NCBI RefSeq assembly: GCF_003633775.1
Contig: NZ_RBIN01000008.1
Span: forward strand, 1-64,000
Length of the DNA stretch: 64,000 nucleotides
Direction of reading: 5' to 3'
DNA from: Kushneria sinocarnis
GTDB lineage: Bacteria > Pseudomonadota > Gammaproteobacteria > Pseudomonadales > Halomonadaceae
Under the pieces are notes generated by a model. The model was not told the DNA's origin and did no database searches. It saw nothing but the letters and a program-made list of their open reading frames with translations. This document shows, piece after piece, positions 34,284 through 42,767 of this stretch (position 1 is the first letter of the stretch; each line of letters begins with the position of its first letter). A program made the position numbers and the translations under genes.

Positions 34284-35909
34284 ATGTGCGCTCATTCACA
34301 CCCGTCGGACAGCCATTCGCATACCGGCGCAGGATCATTCGCTGACACCATTGCGCAGGGTATCGAAACGGGTCGGCTCGACCCGCACCTCGAGCGTTTC
34401 GAGCTGCCCCGGCTGGCCCGTGTCGTACAACGGCGTGAAACCACCATCCTGGACAATACCGATTGCCGAACGTTCCGGGCCCTGTCCAACGAATCCCCCG
34501 CCGGGCTGCTGATGCGCACTGCCATGGGACTGGCGTGTCATGAGTCACGGCCCGACGAGCAGGCGCTGCACTTCTTTGAGCTGATGGCCGATGGTGACTT
34601 CCTGCCTGCACCGATGGTGCTGCGCCATGCCGGTACCCGAACGATAGCGGCGCCCGAGGGCGTGATGGACCCGGCGGCCACCGCCGCCCGGGGAGCCAAT
34701 GACTGGCGGGAGGGAGACACCCTGGTGCTCTCCTCGCTCGCTGCCGAGCAATGGCCGCGCCCGCCTGCAGGCTGCTGCCTCGCCCTGAGCGCCTGGCACG
34801 CCGATCTGGATACCTTTCTCTCGCGCCTCGTACCGACACCGGGCATTGCCACCATGATCTGGCTGCCCGACCTGTTCATGAAGCGCCTCGCCGAGGATGG
34901 CGAGTGGAGTCTGTTCCCGCCGGCGCAATGTCCGGAGCTGAATGTGCTCTACGGCGCCGCCTTCGAGGCGCGCTATATCGAGCATGAGCGCCACGCGGCC
35001 CGGACCCCCGGCCAGCATGTCGAACGTCTCCGGGCCCGCGAGCTCTGGCAGCGGCTGATGCAACTGCTGAACGAATGTGGCGGCCCCTGGCCGGCCTTTC
35101 GTGACACCTGCAATCTGGCCAGCCTGCAGCGCCACGCCGGCGTGGTGCAGGCCACCAGCGCCGATGGCGCGCTGCTGCTCAACAGCGATGCCGATACCAC
35201 CGCAACCGCCGTACGGGGCGTCATCAACCTTGAACGCCATCTTCACGGTGACCTGCCCGATGCAGCACGCCTGCGGGAGATCGCCCGGAGCGCCGTGCGC
35301 ATGCTCGACAATGCCATCGAGCTGCTGGCAGCCGATCCCCGGGCGGCTCGCTCGCTCCGCTACTACCGGGCACTGGGCATCGCCCCCGGCGGGCTGGCCG
35401 AGGCCCTTGCCGGCCCGGAAGCGCATGACCGGTCTCAGCAGCTCGACGCCCTGGTCGGCCACTTTGCCCGGGCAGTCATCGAGGCCTCGCGGATACTGGC
35501 CGTTGAGCGCGGTGCCTGCCCCGCCTTCGCCGGCTCGCTCTGGCAGCAGGGGGCACTGCCGCAGGATGCGCCCGCCATGATCCGGCGTGAACGGGGCGAT
35601 GAGTGGTGCGACTTCCCGGATGACAGCGAGGTACCGAGCGCGACTGCCGGGCTGCGTGACGAAATTGCGTGTCAGGGGCTTCGCAACCTCGCCCTGATGG
35701 CCGCAGGCGCACACGGCGGGTTGTCGCAATTACCGATTTCACTCGCCGATGGCTCGGCCTTTTCACTGGAGCAGATGGCCGGCGCACAACGCCATCTCGA
35801 TCAGGGCTGGGCAGTAGCAGGGCCCCTCCGAAGGGAAGGCGGGGAAGCGCCGAGCCTTCGAATCCAGCGCGCCTGGCGGCTGGGCATTCGAACCCTGCCG
35901 GCACCGTGA
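34284..35909 (+). CDS. Ribonucleotide reductase large-subunit-like pseudoenzyme
   Basis: 541 residues from ATG 34284, with GGGAG 6 bases upstream. A His/Ser-rich start is followed by a chain that aligns with class I RNR alpha (NrdA) core: LMRTAMGLACHESRPDEQAL (~76-95), WLPDLFMKRLAEDGEWSLF (~193-211), PWPAFRDTCNLASLQRHAGV (~268-287), TAVRGVINLERHLHGD, SAVRMLDNAIEL, RYYRALGIAPGGLAEAL, GSLWQQGALPQDAP and QGLRNLALMAAGAHG. The catalytic Asn-x-Cys-x-Glu of NrdA (NLCTE/NLCLE) is S-A-D-G-A at 292-296. Both redox cysteines of the barrel are gone, there is no ATP cone, and the C-terminal third with the radical-transfer tyrosines and CxxC tail is missing. It cannot reduce nucleotides by the known mechanism. 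It may bind nucleotides or RNR subunits. The homology is clear to me and the function is unknown. Confidence 0.75.
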   Translation: MCAHSHPSDSHSHTGAGSFADTIAQGIETGRLDPHLERFELPRLARVVQRRETTILDNTDCRTFRALSNESPAGLLMRTAMGLACHESRPDEQALHFFELMADGDFLPAPMVLRHAGTRTIAAPEGVMDPAATAARGANDWREGDTLVLSSLAAEQWPRPPAGCCLALSAWHADLDTFLSRLVPTPGIATMIWLPDLFMKRLAEDGEWSLFPPAQCPELNVLYGAAFEARYIEHERHAARTPGQHVERLRARELWQRLMQLLNECGGPWPAFRDTCNLASLQRHAGVVQATSADGALLLNSDADTTATAVRGVINLERHLHGDLPDAARLREIARSAVRMLDNAIELLAADPRAARSLRYYRALGIAPGGLAEALAGPEAHDRSQQLDALVGHFARAVIEASRILAVERGACPAFAGSLWQQGALPQDAPAMIRRERGDEWCDFPDDSEVPSATAGLRDEIACQGLRNLALMAAGAHGGLSQLPISLADGSAFSLEQMAGAQRHLDQGWAVAGPLRREGGEAPSLRIQRAWRLGIRTLPAP

Positions 35910-36269
35910 AACGATGACACGCCCCGGGGAAGTGCAGATGGAGAAAACGGCCCGATTCGAAAAATTCCGCTCGATCTTTGCCAGCCATACTCCGGCACGA
36001 CTGCCCATGTTACCGGAAATTACCGACAGCAAAAGAATAAACGCCTTGAAAACAGCAACCTGCCAGAGGTTTGCCAAACGGGAGAGGAGCCGGTACAAAC
36101 GAGCAACACCCCGGCGTTGGCGCGCCGGGGTGTCATGAATACACGTCGAAAGTTGGCGCTTTCGCGTGCCGAGCAGGCGATGGCCTACCCACTGGTGATC
36201 AAAGTTTGACCGCCATCCCTGTTCGAGTCAAGGCAATCAATCACTTAACCGATCGACTCGGGGGAACAG
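35910..36269. other. 360-base gap with a hairpin
   Basis: No convincing gene is present. Short frames here lack ribosome sites and family character. The only structure is an 11-base perfect stem ACACCCCGGCG/CGCCGGGGTGT (36106-36116/36123-36133) with a 6-base loop and no T-run, which may end the RNR-like transcript or fold the leader of the next gene. A single TTAA at about 36244 has no partner. Confidence 0.6.
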
Positions 36270-36611
36270 ATGTCAATGCCGCTCAACGCCTATATCGTGA
36301 CCTGTACCGTGGAGCCCGAAACCCGGCGTTTCGAACGCATCGAACGCGAGCTCGACCGCTGCGTGTCCTGGACCGCCCTCTCCTCCACGACATGGCTGGT
36401 CGCCACCGAGCAGTCCGCCGAACAGCTGATGCGTCAGCTGCGCCTGCACGCCGAGAACACCGAGGCCGTCTACGTGATGGGGATGGCCGACCCCATGGAA
36501 GGCTATGGACCGCAGCGCATCAACCGATGGCTCAATCGTCACGTGCCGCATGGCAACGTGGTGCCGCTGCGTGCGGTGCGAGGCCGTGACGCAAGCCTCT
36601 CCACACACTGA
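36270..36611 (+). CDS. Small hypothetical protein, ferredoxin-like fold suspected
   Basis: 113 residues, with GGGGGAA just before ATG 36270. I do not recognise a named family with confidence. The order YIVTCTV (strand), ETRRFERIERELDRCV (helix), SWTALSSTTWLVATE (two strands), SAEQLMRQLRLHA (helix), EAVYVMGMADP (strand) is the beta-alpha-beta-beta-alpha-beta of Cas2/SinR-like small proteins, with a basic C-terminal tail. No cas genes or repeats are nearby, so it is not a CRISPR protein. It stands alone, 53 bases from convergent purK. Confidence 0.6.
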   Translation: MSMPLNAYIVTCTVEPETRRFERIERELDRCVSWTALSSTTWLVATEQSAEQLMRQLRLHAENTEAVYVMGMADPMEGYGPQRINRWLNRHVPHGNVVPLRAVRGRDASLSTH

Positions 36612-36635
36612 GCCATTGCATCGCATGATCAACCG

Positions 36636-36658
36636 AACGCCCCGCTTGCCGGGGCGTT
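36636..36658. terminator. Hairpin between convergent genes
   Basis: Perfect 9-base stem AACGCCCCG/CGGGGCGTT with a 5-base loop between the stops of the small gene (36611) and purK (36665). There is no clear T-run, so it is a weak or bidirectional terminator. Confidence 0.55.
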
Positions 36659-36664
36659 ACCGTT

Positions 36665-37783
36665 TCAGTCACGCTCGAAGCTGAACGCCACCGGCGGGGC
36701 ATCGGGCAGCTGCGCCACGCACTCACGCACCCCTTTCAGCAGGGCGGTATGGTCCTCGGCCACCACATTGACATGCCCGAGCTTGCGCCCCGGGCGCTCG
36801 CCCTTGTCGTAGCGATGCAGGTGAACATCGGAGCGCGACAGCAGCGCAGCCGGGTCGCCCTCCCGCCCGATCATGTTGATCATGCAGCTGGGAAAGCGCG
36901 CCGCGGTATCGCCCAGCGGCAGGCCGGCCACCGCGCGCAGATGATTTTCGAACTGACTGGTGACTGCACCGTCCTGGGTCCAGTGGCCCGAGTTGTGCAC
37001 CCGGGGCGCCATCTCGTTGGCCAGCAGCCGGCCGTCACGGGTCTGGAACAGCTCCAGCGTCAGCACCCCGACATAGTCGAGCGCTTCAAGCAGCGAGCGG
37101 ATGTAGTCGTTGGCACGCTGCTGGGTCGCGCTATCAAGATCCGGCAGCGGCGCCAGCGAGTAGCGCAGGATCCCCTCGGCGTGCTGGTTCTCCGCCATCG
37201 GATAGCAGCGTACCTCACCATCGCGGCCGCGCACGGCAATGATCGACACCTCGCGCACGAAATCGACCATGGTCTCCACGATCAGTTGCGTATGACCGAT
37301 ACCGTCCCAGACCTGCTCGGCCTCCTCCGGCTGACGCAGGATTCCCTGCCCCTTGCCGTCATAGCCCTCGGTCACCGACTTGGCAACCACCGGCGTGCCC
37401 AGTTCGGTCGCGGCATCGCGCAGGGCCTCGGCACTATCGACCAGCCGGTATTCGGGCGTGGGAATACCGAGCCGATCGAACAGCGCCTTCTCCTCACCCC
37501 GGTGCTGGCAGACCGCAAGCGCCCGGCTGCCGGGCAGTACCGGCTTGCGCGCCTCGATGAACTCGACCAGATCCAGCGGCAGGTGTTCGAACTCGAAGGT
37601 CACCAGATCGACCTGATCGAGAAAGGCCTCGACCCGGGTACGCTCCGGATCACTGATCACTTCACCGATGCCGGCGCTGGGTGAGCCGGTGGTGTCATAG
37701 AGTACGAAACGCTGCCCCAGCGGCATGCCGGCCAGCGCCAGCATGCGTCCCAGTTGTCCCGCTCCCAGAATTCCGATACGCAT
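36665..37783 (-). CDS. purK: N5-carboxyaminoimidazole ribonucleotide synthase
   Basis: 372 residues from ATG 37783, the family start MRIGILGAGQLGRMLALAG. Eight codons upstream is another ATG without family support. PurK uses ATP and bicarbonate to carboxylate AIR at N5 in purine synthesis. ATP-grasp features are present: SVTEGYDGKGQGILRQPEEA in the ATP loop, MVDFVREVSIIAVRGRDG, and NEMAPRVHNSGHWTQDGAVT with the metal/ATP ligands. It is 45 bases downstream of purE, in the usual purEK operon. Confidence 0.95.
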   Translation of the reverse strand: MRIGILGAGQLGRMLALAGMPLGQRFVLYDTTGSPSAGIGEVISDPERTRVEAFLDQVDLVTFEFEHLPLDLVEFIEARKPVLPGSRALAVCQHRGEEKALFDRLGIPTPEYRLVDSAEALRDAATELGTPVVAKSVTEGYDGKGQGILRQPEEAEQVWDGIGHTQLIVETMVDFVREVSIIAVRGRDGEVRCYPMAENQHAEGILRYSLAPLPDLDSATQQRANDYIRSLLEALDYVGVLTLELFQTRDGRLLANEMAPRVHNSGHWTQDGAVTSQFENHLRAVAGLPLGDTAARFPSCMINMIGREGDPAALLSRSDVHLHRYDKGERPGRKLGHVNVVAEDHTALLKGVRECVAQLPDAPPVAFSFERD

Positions 37784-37828
37784 GGCGCGTGCTTCCGTTG
37801 TCCGCATGGCCTCAGGTTGGCCGTATGT

Positions 37829-38329
37829 TCACGAATCGCGCGGGTCGCGCGGATCGGGCTGCTCCAGCACCTGCCGGGTCTGCTCGGTGCGAAAGTGCTC
37901 GACTGCCTCGCGTACGGCGCTGTCATGGTTGCCGATGATCTGGGCTGCCAGCAGCCCGGCGTTGGTGGCACCGGCCTTGCCGATGGCCAGCGTACCGACC
38001 GCGACGCCGCCCGGCATCTGGACGATCGACAACAGCGAATCGAGGCCGTTGAGCGCCTTCGATTCGACCGGCACCCCCAGTACCGGCAGCGGCGTGCGGG
38101 AAGCCACCATGCCGGGCAGATGAGCGGCTCCGCCGGCGCCGGCAATGATCACCTCGAGACCGCGCTCGGCAGCCCGGCCGGCATAGTCGAACAGCAGCTC
38201 GGGCGTACGATGGGCAGAGACAATCCGCGTCTCGCACCCGACGCCCAGCCGTTCGAGCATGTGGACGGCGTGTTCCATGATCGGCCAATCCGACGTGGAA
38301 CCCATGATCACTCCGACGCGTGCCTGCAT
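37829..38329 (-). CDS. purE: N5-CAIR mutase
   Basis: 166 residues. PurE (class I) moves the carboxylate of N5-CAIR to C4 of the imidazole. Active-site loops are complete: [17 protein letters not shown] near the N-terminus, [15 protein letters not shown], and [16 protein letters not shown], with [20 protein letters not shown] towards the C-terminus. The C-terminal tail is short and charged. It is the first gene of purEK. Confidence 0.96.
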   Translation of the reverse strand: MQARVGVIMGSTSDWPIMEHAVHMLERLGVGCETRIVSAHRTPELLFDYAGRAAERGLEVIIAGAGGAAHLPGMVASRTPLPVLGVPVESKALNGLDSLLSIVQMPGGVAVGTLAIGKAGATNAGLLAAQIIGNHDSAVREAVEHFRTEQTRQVLEQPDPRDPRDS

Positions 38330-38435
38330 GATGCGATCCCGTAATCCGTGTCAGCGCATTGGCCGCCCGAGGCGGCCGGGAAACCGAGCAGCATACCCTC
38401 AGGCGGGCCCGCGGGGAAGAGTTCTGCTGCCGGGA

Positions 38436-39074
38436 TCAGCGCCCGGGCGCGGTATGCCGAAAGCTTTCGCGCTGCTGCATGGCCTCCCACCAGCCGCGTA
38501 CGCCGGCATACTCCTTCAGTAGCGCTCGCCCCTCCTCGAGCCGGTCGACATGGGCCACGATCGGTGCCAGTAGCAGATCGGCATAGCTGAGCTGACCGGC
38601 CACCAGGGCGGTCCGGCCATTGATCGCCCGCTCGAGCAGCGAGAACTGATAATGGGCATCGGGCAACGCAGCCTCGACGATCGCCTCGTCCACCGGCTGC
38701 CCCAGCTGCGGGTTGATGAGGCGTTGGCGCACCAGCCGGCCGATCAGGGTGGGATAGAGATAGTTGTGGATGACCGCTGCCCACTGACGCATGTCGACAC
38801 GATCATCAAGGTGGCGGGGAAAGAAGGCCGGGGCCGGATAGTGTCCTTCGAGGAATTCGGCGATGGCATCAGTCTCGTAGAAAATGCGCCCGCCCGTCTC
38901 CAGCGCCGGCACCCTGCCGAAGGGATGGCGCGCCAGATGCGCCTCGCTGTGGGTTTCGCCACCGAGAACATCGACCGGCACCTGCTCGTAGCGTACTCCC
39001 TTCTCGGCAAACAGCATGCGCACGGTGCGCACATAGGTACTGTCATTGAAACCGTAAAGAACCAGCGTGCTCAT
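38436..39074 (-). CDS. Glutathione S-transferase family protein
   Basis: 212 residues from ATG 39074, with GGGAG upstream. The N-terminal thioredoxin-like domain has LVLYGFNDSTYVRTVRMLFA (with a serine or tyrosine available near residue 10-12 for thiol activation), HPFGRVPALETGGRIFYETD with the cis-proline and the glutathione gamma-glutamyl-binding Glu-Thr (more usually Glu-Ser), then an all-alpha C-terminal domain (AGQLSYADLLLAPIVAHVDR, the N-capping box). It likely conjugates or reduces electrophiles with glutathione. The substrate is unknown. It is separate from purE and the VOC gene. Confidence 0.87.
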   Translation of the reverse strand: MSTLVLYGFNDSTYVRTVRMLFAEKGVRYEQVPVDVLGGETHSEAHLARHPFGRVPALETGGRIFYETDAIAEFLEGHYPAPAFFPRHLDDRVDMRQWAAVIHNYLYPTLIGRLVRQRLINPQLGQPVDEAIVEAALPDAHYQFSLLERAINGRTALVAGQLSYADLLLAPIVAHVDRLEEGRALLKEYAGVRGWWEAMQQRESFRHTAPGR

Positions 39075-39186
39075 GATCCGCTCCCTGCCAGATTGCTTGC
39101 AGTGCCGACCCTGGGAATCGGCACTGCAAGCCTGGCACACTGGCCGGCCGAAACCATTCGAACGATGCCGGCCCCGACCGGCGGGT

Positions 39187-39627
39187 TCAGACCGACTGGC
39201 TCATCAGTTCGCCACCCGAGAGCTGGGCTTCAAGCCGCTCGGCATGGGCAAAACAGAGCTTGTTGCCTTCCGGATCACGACCGTAGGCGGCATAGAAATC
39301 CGGCCCGTAGTTGGGACGCAGATCGGGCACGCCCTCGCTGAGTCCACCCTGATCCACGACCCGCCGCCAGGCCAGATCCACGGCTTCCCGCGAAGGCGCG
39401 GAAAAACTGACCTGGGAGCCATTGCCCCAGGTCGCCGGCAGACCGTTCCAGGGGTACTGCAGAATGAAAAGCGGCCAGCGAGTGCCCGGACGGTGCCAGA
39501 CGATATCCGGAGGGCCACCATCACTGACGGATTCCAGCCGCACGAGACCGATCGGCTCCAGGACATGATCATAGAAAGCGGCCAGCCGCGGTAGATCCCT
39601 GGCGCCAAGCTGGATATGGCTGAACAT
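39187..39627 (-). CDS. VOC family protein (glyoxalase-related)
   Basis: 146 residues with the paired beta-alpha-beta3 modules of the vicinal-oxygen-chelate fold. It starts MFSHIQLGARDLPRLAAFYD (histidine ligand position 4) and ends NYGPDFYAAYGRDPEGNKLCF, a segment typical of glyoxalase/bleomycin-resistance relatives. The usual second-module glutamate is replaced in the final strand (KLCFAH), so metal use is uncertain. It is probably a small-molecule lyase or isomerase or a binding protein. The function is unknown. The GST upstream might hint at shared electrophile handling, but they are not clearly one operon. Confidence 0.75.
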   Translation of the reverse strand: MFSHIQLGARDLPRLAAFYDHVLEPIGLVRLESVSDGGPPDIVWHRPGTRWPLFILQYPWNGLPATWGNGSQVSFSAPSREAVDLAWRRVVDQGGLSEGVPDLRPNYGPDFYAAYGRDPEGNKLCFAHAERLEAQLSGGELMSQSV

Positions 39628-39905
39628 GCACGGTACTCCTCTCGTCCGTAATCGGGCCCTACGTGCCGACTATTATGGCCAGTAGAACACCCCGTTGTTA
39701 CGGGACTTGTGTGACAAACGGTGAGCGTGCCGCAGTGGCAGCATCCTCCTGCCCATGCAGTAATCCTGCCAGGTAGCGCTTCGCGCGCCGGGATGCTCCG
39801 GGAGGCGTGCGGTCACTCTCGCAGCGCCGTGCCCCGGCACACTTCTGGCGCAATGGCGCCCGGCGTGGTCGACGACCGCCCCGCCTTCGGTCATGACCGG
39901 ACTCA

Positions 39906-40622
39906 TCAGCGACAGACACTGTAACCACCGACCGCCAGATGGAAGTGATCAGCGTGGGCGGCATTGTAATCCGGGCCCAGCACGGTGGAGAACTCGTGAC
40001 AGGCGCCGTCGCGAATTTGGTGCAGAAAGCGGCTGCGCCGATCGTCCTGCTGCCAGTCATGGCGAACGGTAATGCGGGTGCCGTTATCGAGTTGCAGGCC
40101 GGCCAGGTCGAGGGCATCGGCAGTCGCATGCCGGCTGCGCCGGGCATCGCTGCGATTGTAGATATTGCGACAGGCGAAGCTGCCGTAATGATTGACCCGG
40201 CTGACCGGCGCATCGAAAAGCTTCCGTGCAGCCGGCTGTAAATGGTGCTGCTCGAAGCGCAGCCACGCCACCGCCAGCGGGCAGGAGGCCAGAAAGGAGT
40301 TGTTGAACTCGACCCCGGTCGAGTGAATGCGCACCGCGTCCTGCAGCTGACAGTCACCGATTTCGGGACTGCCGACACTGCGATACACCACCTCACCGGC
40401 CTGCTGCGCCTGTTCGAGCGTCGTCCGGCACGCCTGCGGGTCCCCGGCAATCCGCTCACGCTTGAGACGCGTGATCGGCGACGGCGGATCAGCAACATGC
40501 AGGGGCGCGAACGGATTGTAGCGTCTGGGCACCTCCTGCCACGGCCATGCACTCCAGTGCTGCCAGAGCCCGAGCAGAAACACGCCTGCAGCCAACACGA
40601 TCACAAGCAGGATATAGCGCAT
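39906..40622 (-). CDS. Extensin-like C-terminal domain protein (LAS peptidase fold)
   Basis: 238 residues. An N-terminal signal anchor (YILLVIVLAAGVFLLGLW) puts the rest in the periplasm. The domain has conserved cysteines and the zinc-peptidase pattern of the LAS/M15 fold: SRHATADALDLAGLQ (H-x6-D) and YNAAHADHFHLAVGG (H-x-H). In bacteria this extensin-like family is thought to act on peptidoglycan, though activity is poorly studied. It is transcribed alone. The 278 bases downstream, before the VOC gene, hold nothing I can recognise. Confidence 0.8.
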   Translation of the reverse strand: MRYILLVIVLAAGVFLLGLWQHWSAWPWQEVPRRYNPFAPLHVADPPSPITRLKRERIAGDPQACRTTLEQAQQAGEVVYRSVGSPEIGDCQLQDAVRIHSTGVEFNNSFLASCPLAVAWLRFEQHHLQPAARKLFDAPVSRVNHYGSFACRNIYNRSDARRSRHATADALDLAGLQLDNGTRITVRHDWQQDDRRSRFLHQIRDGACHEFSTVLGPDYNAAHADHFHLAVGGYSVCR

Positions 40623-40697
40623 GTCTCCGTCCGCTCAGCCGGATCCGTGGCGGCTCGCCGCGTATGGCGGGCGGCTGCCCCCGGGCAATGTCCGGAC

Positions 40698-40727
40698 AAA
40701 AAAATCCCGCGTAGGGGGTACGCGGGA
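40698..40727 (-). terminator. Intrinsic terminator of the BCCT transporter gene
   Basis: Stem TCCCGCGTA/TACGCGGGA with a 5-base loop. On the minus strand it is followed by seven Ts (As at 40698-40704). It is about 190 bases past the transporter stop, and the gap between holds no gene. Confidence 0.85.
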
Positions 40728-40918
40728 CAGGTGGGGGTGTTGCAATGCATCAAGGATGCAGGAAACGAAGCATTTCCGGGTCTGGCGTCCCGGACGCTGA
40801 TCAATATAGGGTGACATCCATTAACCTGCTAATTGTTAGATTGAATTCTTTCCATTGGCGCTTTCTATCAAGGGCAAGCGACGCCAGCCGAGGCCCGCCG
40901 TCGCTTGCCATGAAGGCC

Positions 40919-42589
40919 TCAGTCCTCGCCGGAGCTGGTACCACCGCGGAAATTGATCTGGCGATTGCGAATGGTGCCCGGACTGCGCCGGATACGCTCC
41001 TCGTGGGTACCGGCCAGCTCGTCGGCTTCAAAGGGATCAGCCCCGACCGGCGTATCACCATGCTGACGATAGAGATTGCGCAGCATGGCGCGGCGATCGG
41101 CGCGCAGCTCCCGGATGGTCATGTAGATCATGCCGTAGACGATCAGCGTGAACGGCAGCGCCGAGACCACCGCGGCCGACTGCAGTCCGGAGAGACCGCT
41201 CTTGCCCCCGGCAGTAATCAGGATCAGGCAGATCGCGGCAATCAGCACCCCCCAGGTCACCTTCTTGTACATCGGCGGGTTGAGCGAGCCCTTGTCGGTC
41301 ATCTGGGCGACGATATAGGCTGCCGAATCCGCCGACGTCACCAGGAAGATGAAGATCAGCAGCATCACCACCAGCGAGATCACGAACGAGAACGGCATCA
41401 GGTCCAGCATGTTGAACAGGGCCGAGGTAATGTTCTCGCTGGTCGCCTGCGCCAGACCGGCATTCTGGTAGAGATCCATGTGCAGGGCAGCCCCGCCGAA
41501 CACCCCGATCCAGAGGCAGGCCAGCAGCGGCGGCACGATCAGCACGCCGAAGACATACTCCTTGATCGTCCGGCCGCGCGAGACACGCGCCACGAAGGTG
41601 CCCACGAACGGCGACCAGGCGATCACCCACGCCCAGTAGAAGACCGTCCAGCTGTCGACCCAGCTGGTATCGCTGTAGGGTGACAGCCGCAGGCTCATGA
41701 TGAAGAAGTTCTGCAGATAGTCCCCGATGCCCAGGGTAATGGTTTCCAGAATGGCGACCGTGGGGCCGGTCACCAGCACATAGAGCATCAGCGCAATGGC
41801 CAGCCCCATGTTGAGGTTCGACAGCCGCTTGATGCCCTTGTCGAGACCGGAAATGGTCGAAAACATGTAGCAGACGAACATGGCAAACAGGATGATCGCC
41901 TGCCACATGAACCCTTCCGTCACGCCGAAGACGGCGTGCAGGCCACCGTTGATCTGCAGCACGGCCAGCCCGATCGAGGTCGCCACCCCCATCACCGTCG
42001 CCACCACGGCAAAGGTGTTGAGCACCCCGCCGGCGAGTACACGGCCACGTCCCAGCTTGGCCGTAAGCGGTGACATTACCGTGGAGACCAGCCCGCTCTG
42101 CCCCTTGCGGAACTGGGTATAGGCGATGATCAGCCCCACCACCGAGAAGGCGGCCCACTGATGCACGCCCCAGTTGAAGAAGGCGTACTGGATGGCATAC
42201 CGCGCTGCCTGGGGTGTTTCACCCTCCATGTCGCCATAGGGTGGATTGGCGAAATGGGTCATCGGCTCGGCCATGCCGTAGAACACCAGCCCTACCCCGA
42301 AGCCGGCGGCCAGCAGCATGCTGACCCAGGAGAAAAAGCTGTAGTTGGGCTTGCTCTCCTGGGGACCGAGCCGGATCTTGCCGTACTTGCTGAAGGCCAG
42401 TACCAGCAGAAAGACCACGAACCCGAATACCGAGAACATGTAGAACCAGCCGAACAGATGTGTCACTCCGCTCAGGGCTGCCGATGCCGCGGCACTGAAC
42501 CCTTCGGGAAAGATGGCCCCTGTCGCCACCAGAACCGCAATCACGAGTGCCGAAGCGATGAAGACACGCTGACGTGGAGGAATGGCCAT
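40919..42589 (-). CDS. BCCT-family betaine/choline/carnitine transporter
   Basis: 556 residues with 12 predicted helices, the family norm. It has the signature region FYWAWVIAWSPFVGTFVARV, the VFGGAALHMDLY and DSWTVFYWAW segments, and SADSAAYIVAQMTDKGS in TM9-10. BCCT carriers import compatible solutes (glycine betaine, choline, ectoine) driven by Na+ or H+. In a halophile this gives osmoprotection. The C-terminal ~60 residues are cytoplasmic and charged, suitable for osmosensing, but shorter than in BetP. The substrate cannot be fixed. It is monocistronic, downstream of the pst operon. Confidence 0.92.
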   Translation of the reverse strand: MAIPPRQRVFIASALVIAVLVATGAIFPEGFSAAASAALSGVTHLFGWFYMFSVFGFVVFLLVLAFSKYGKIRLGPQESKPNYSFFSWVSMLLAAGFGVGLVFYGMAEPMTHFANPPYGDMEGETPQAARYAIQYAFFNWGVHQWAAFSVVGLIIAYTQFRKGQSGLVSTVMSPLTAKLGRGRVLAGGVLNTFAVVATVMGVATSIGLAVLQINGGLHAVFGVTEGFMWQAIILFAMFVCYMFSTISGLDKGIKRLSNLNMGLAIALMLYVLVTGPTVAILETITLGIGDYLQNFFIMSLRLSPYSDTSWVDSWTVFYWAWVIAWSPFVGTFVARVSRGRTIKEYVFGVLIVPPLLACLWIGVFGGAALHMDLYQNAGLAQATSENITSALFNMLDLMPFSFVISLVVMLLIFIFLVTSADSAAYIVAQMTDKGSLNPPMYKKVTWGVLIAAICLILITAGGKSGLSGLQSAAVVSALPFTLIVYGMIYMTIRELRADRRAMLRNLYRQHGDTPVGADPFEADELAGTHEERIRRSPGTIRNRQINFRGGTSSGED

Positions 42590-42706
42590 GAAGCGCTGGC
42601 TCCCCTTTCATTTGAATGATCGTTACCACTCTAGTCATCTTCCCCTGAACGTCACGATGACACCTTTGTCACCCGCCGGACACCAGGGGACCGACCGGGC
42701 CCGATG

Positions 42707-42732
42707 AAAAGGGGACGCCTCATGGCGTCCCC
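42707..42732 (-). terminator. Intrinsic terminator of the pst operon
   Basis: Perfect 9-base stem GGGGACGCC/GGCGTCCCC with a 4-base loop, then TTTT on the minus strand (As at 42707-42710). It begins 36 bases past the pstB stop. Confidence 0.85.
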
Positions 42733-42767
42733 TCTTCCCTCATTCAACCTGGCTTATTTTCCAGGAA

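Noticed and set aside
35914-36138. 74-codon plus-strand frame after the RNR-like gene
   Set aside because: It has no convincing ribosome site, runs into the GC-rich hairpin and its basic C-terminus looks like translated non-coding DNA.
36270-36611. CRISPR-associated Cas2
   Set aside because: The fold pattern is only suggestive, and there are no repeats, spacers or other cas genes anywhere in the window.
39628-39905. Possible small gene between the VOC and extensin-like genes
   Set aside because: The short frames on both strands have no start signal or conserved features.
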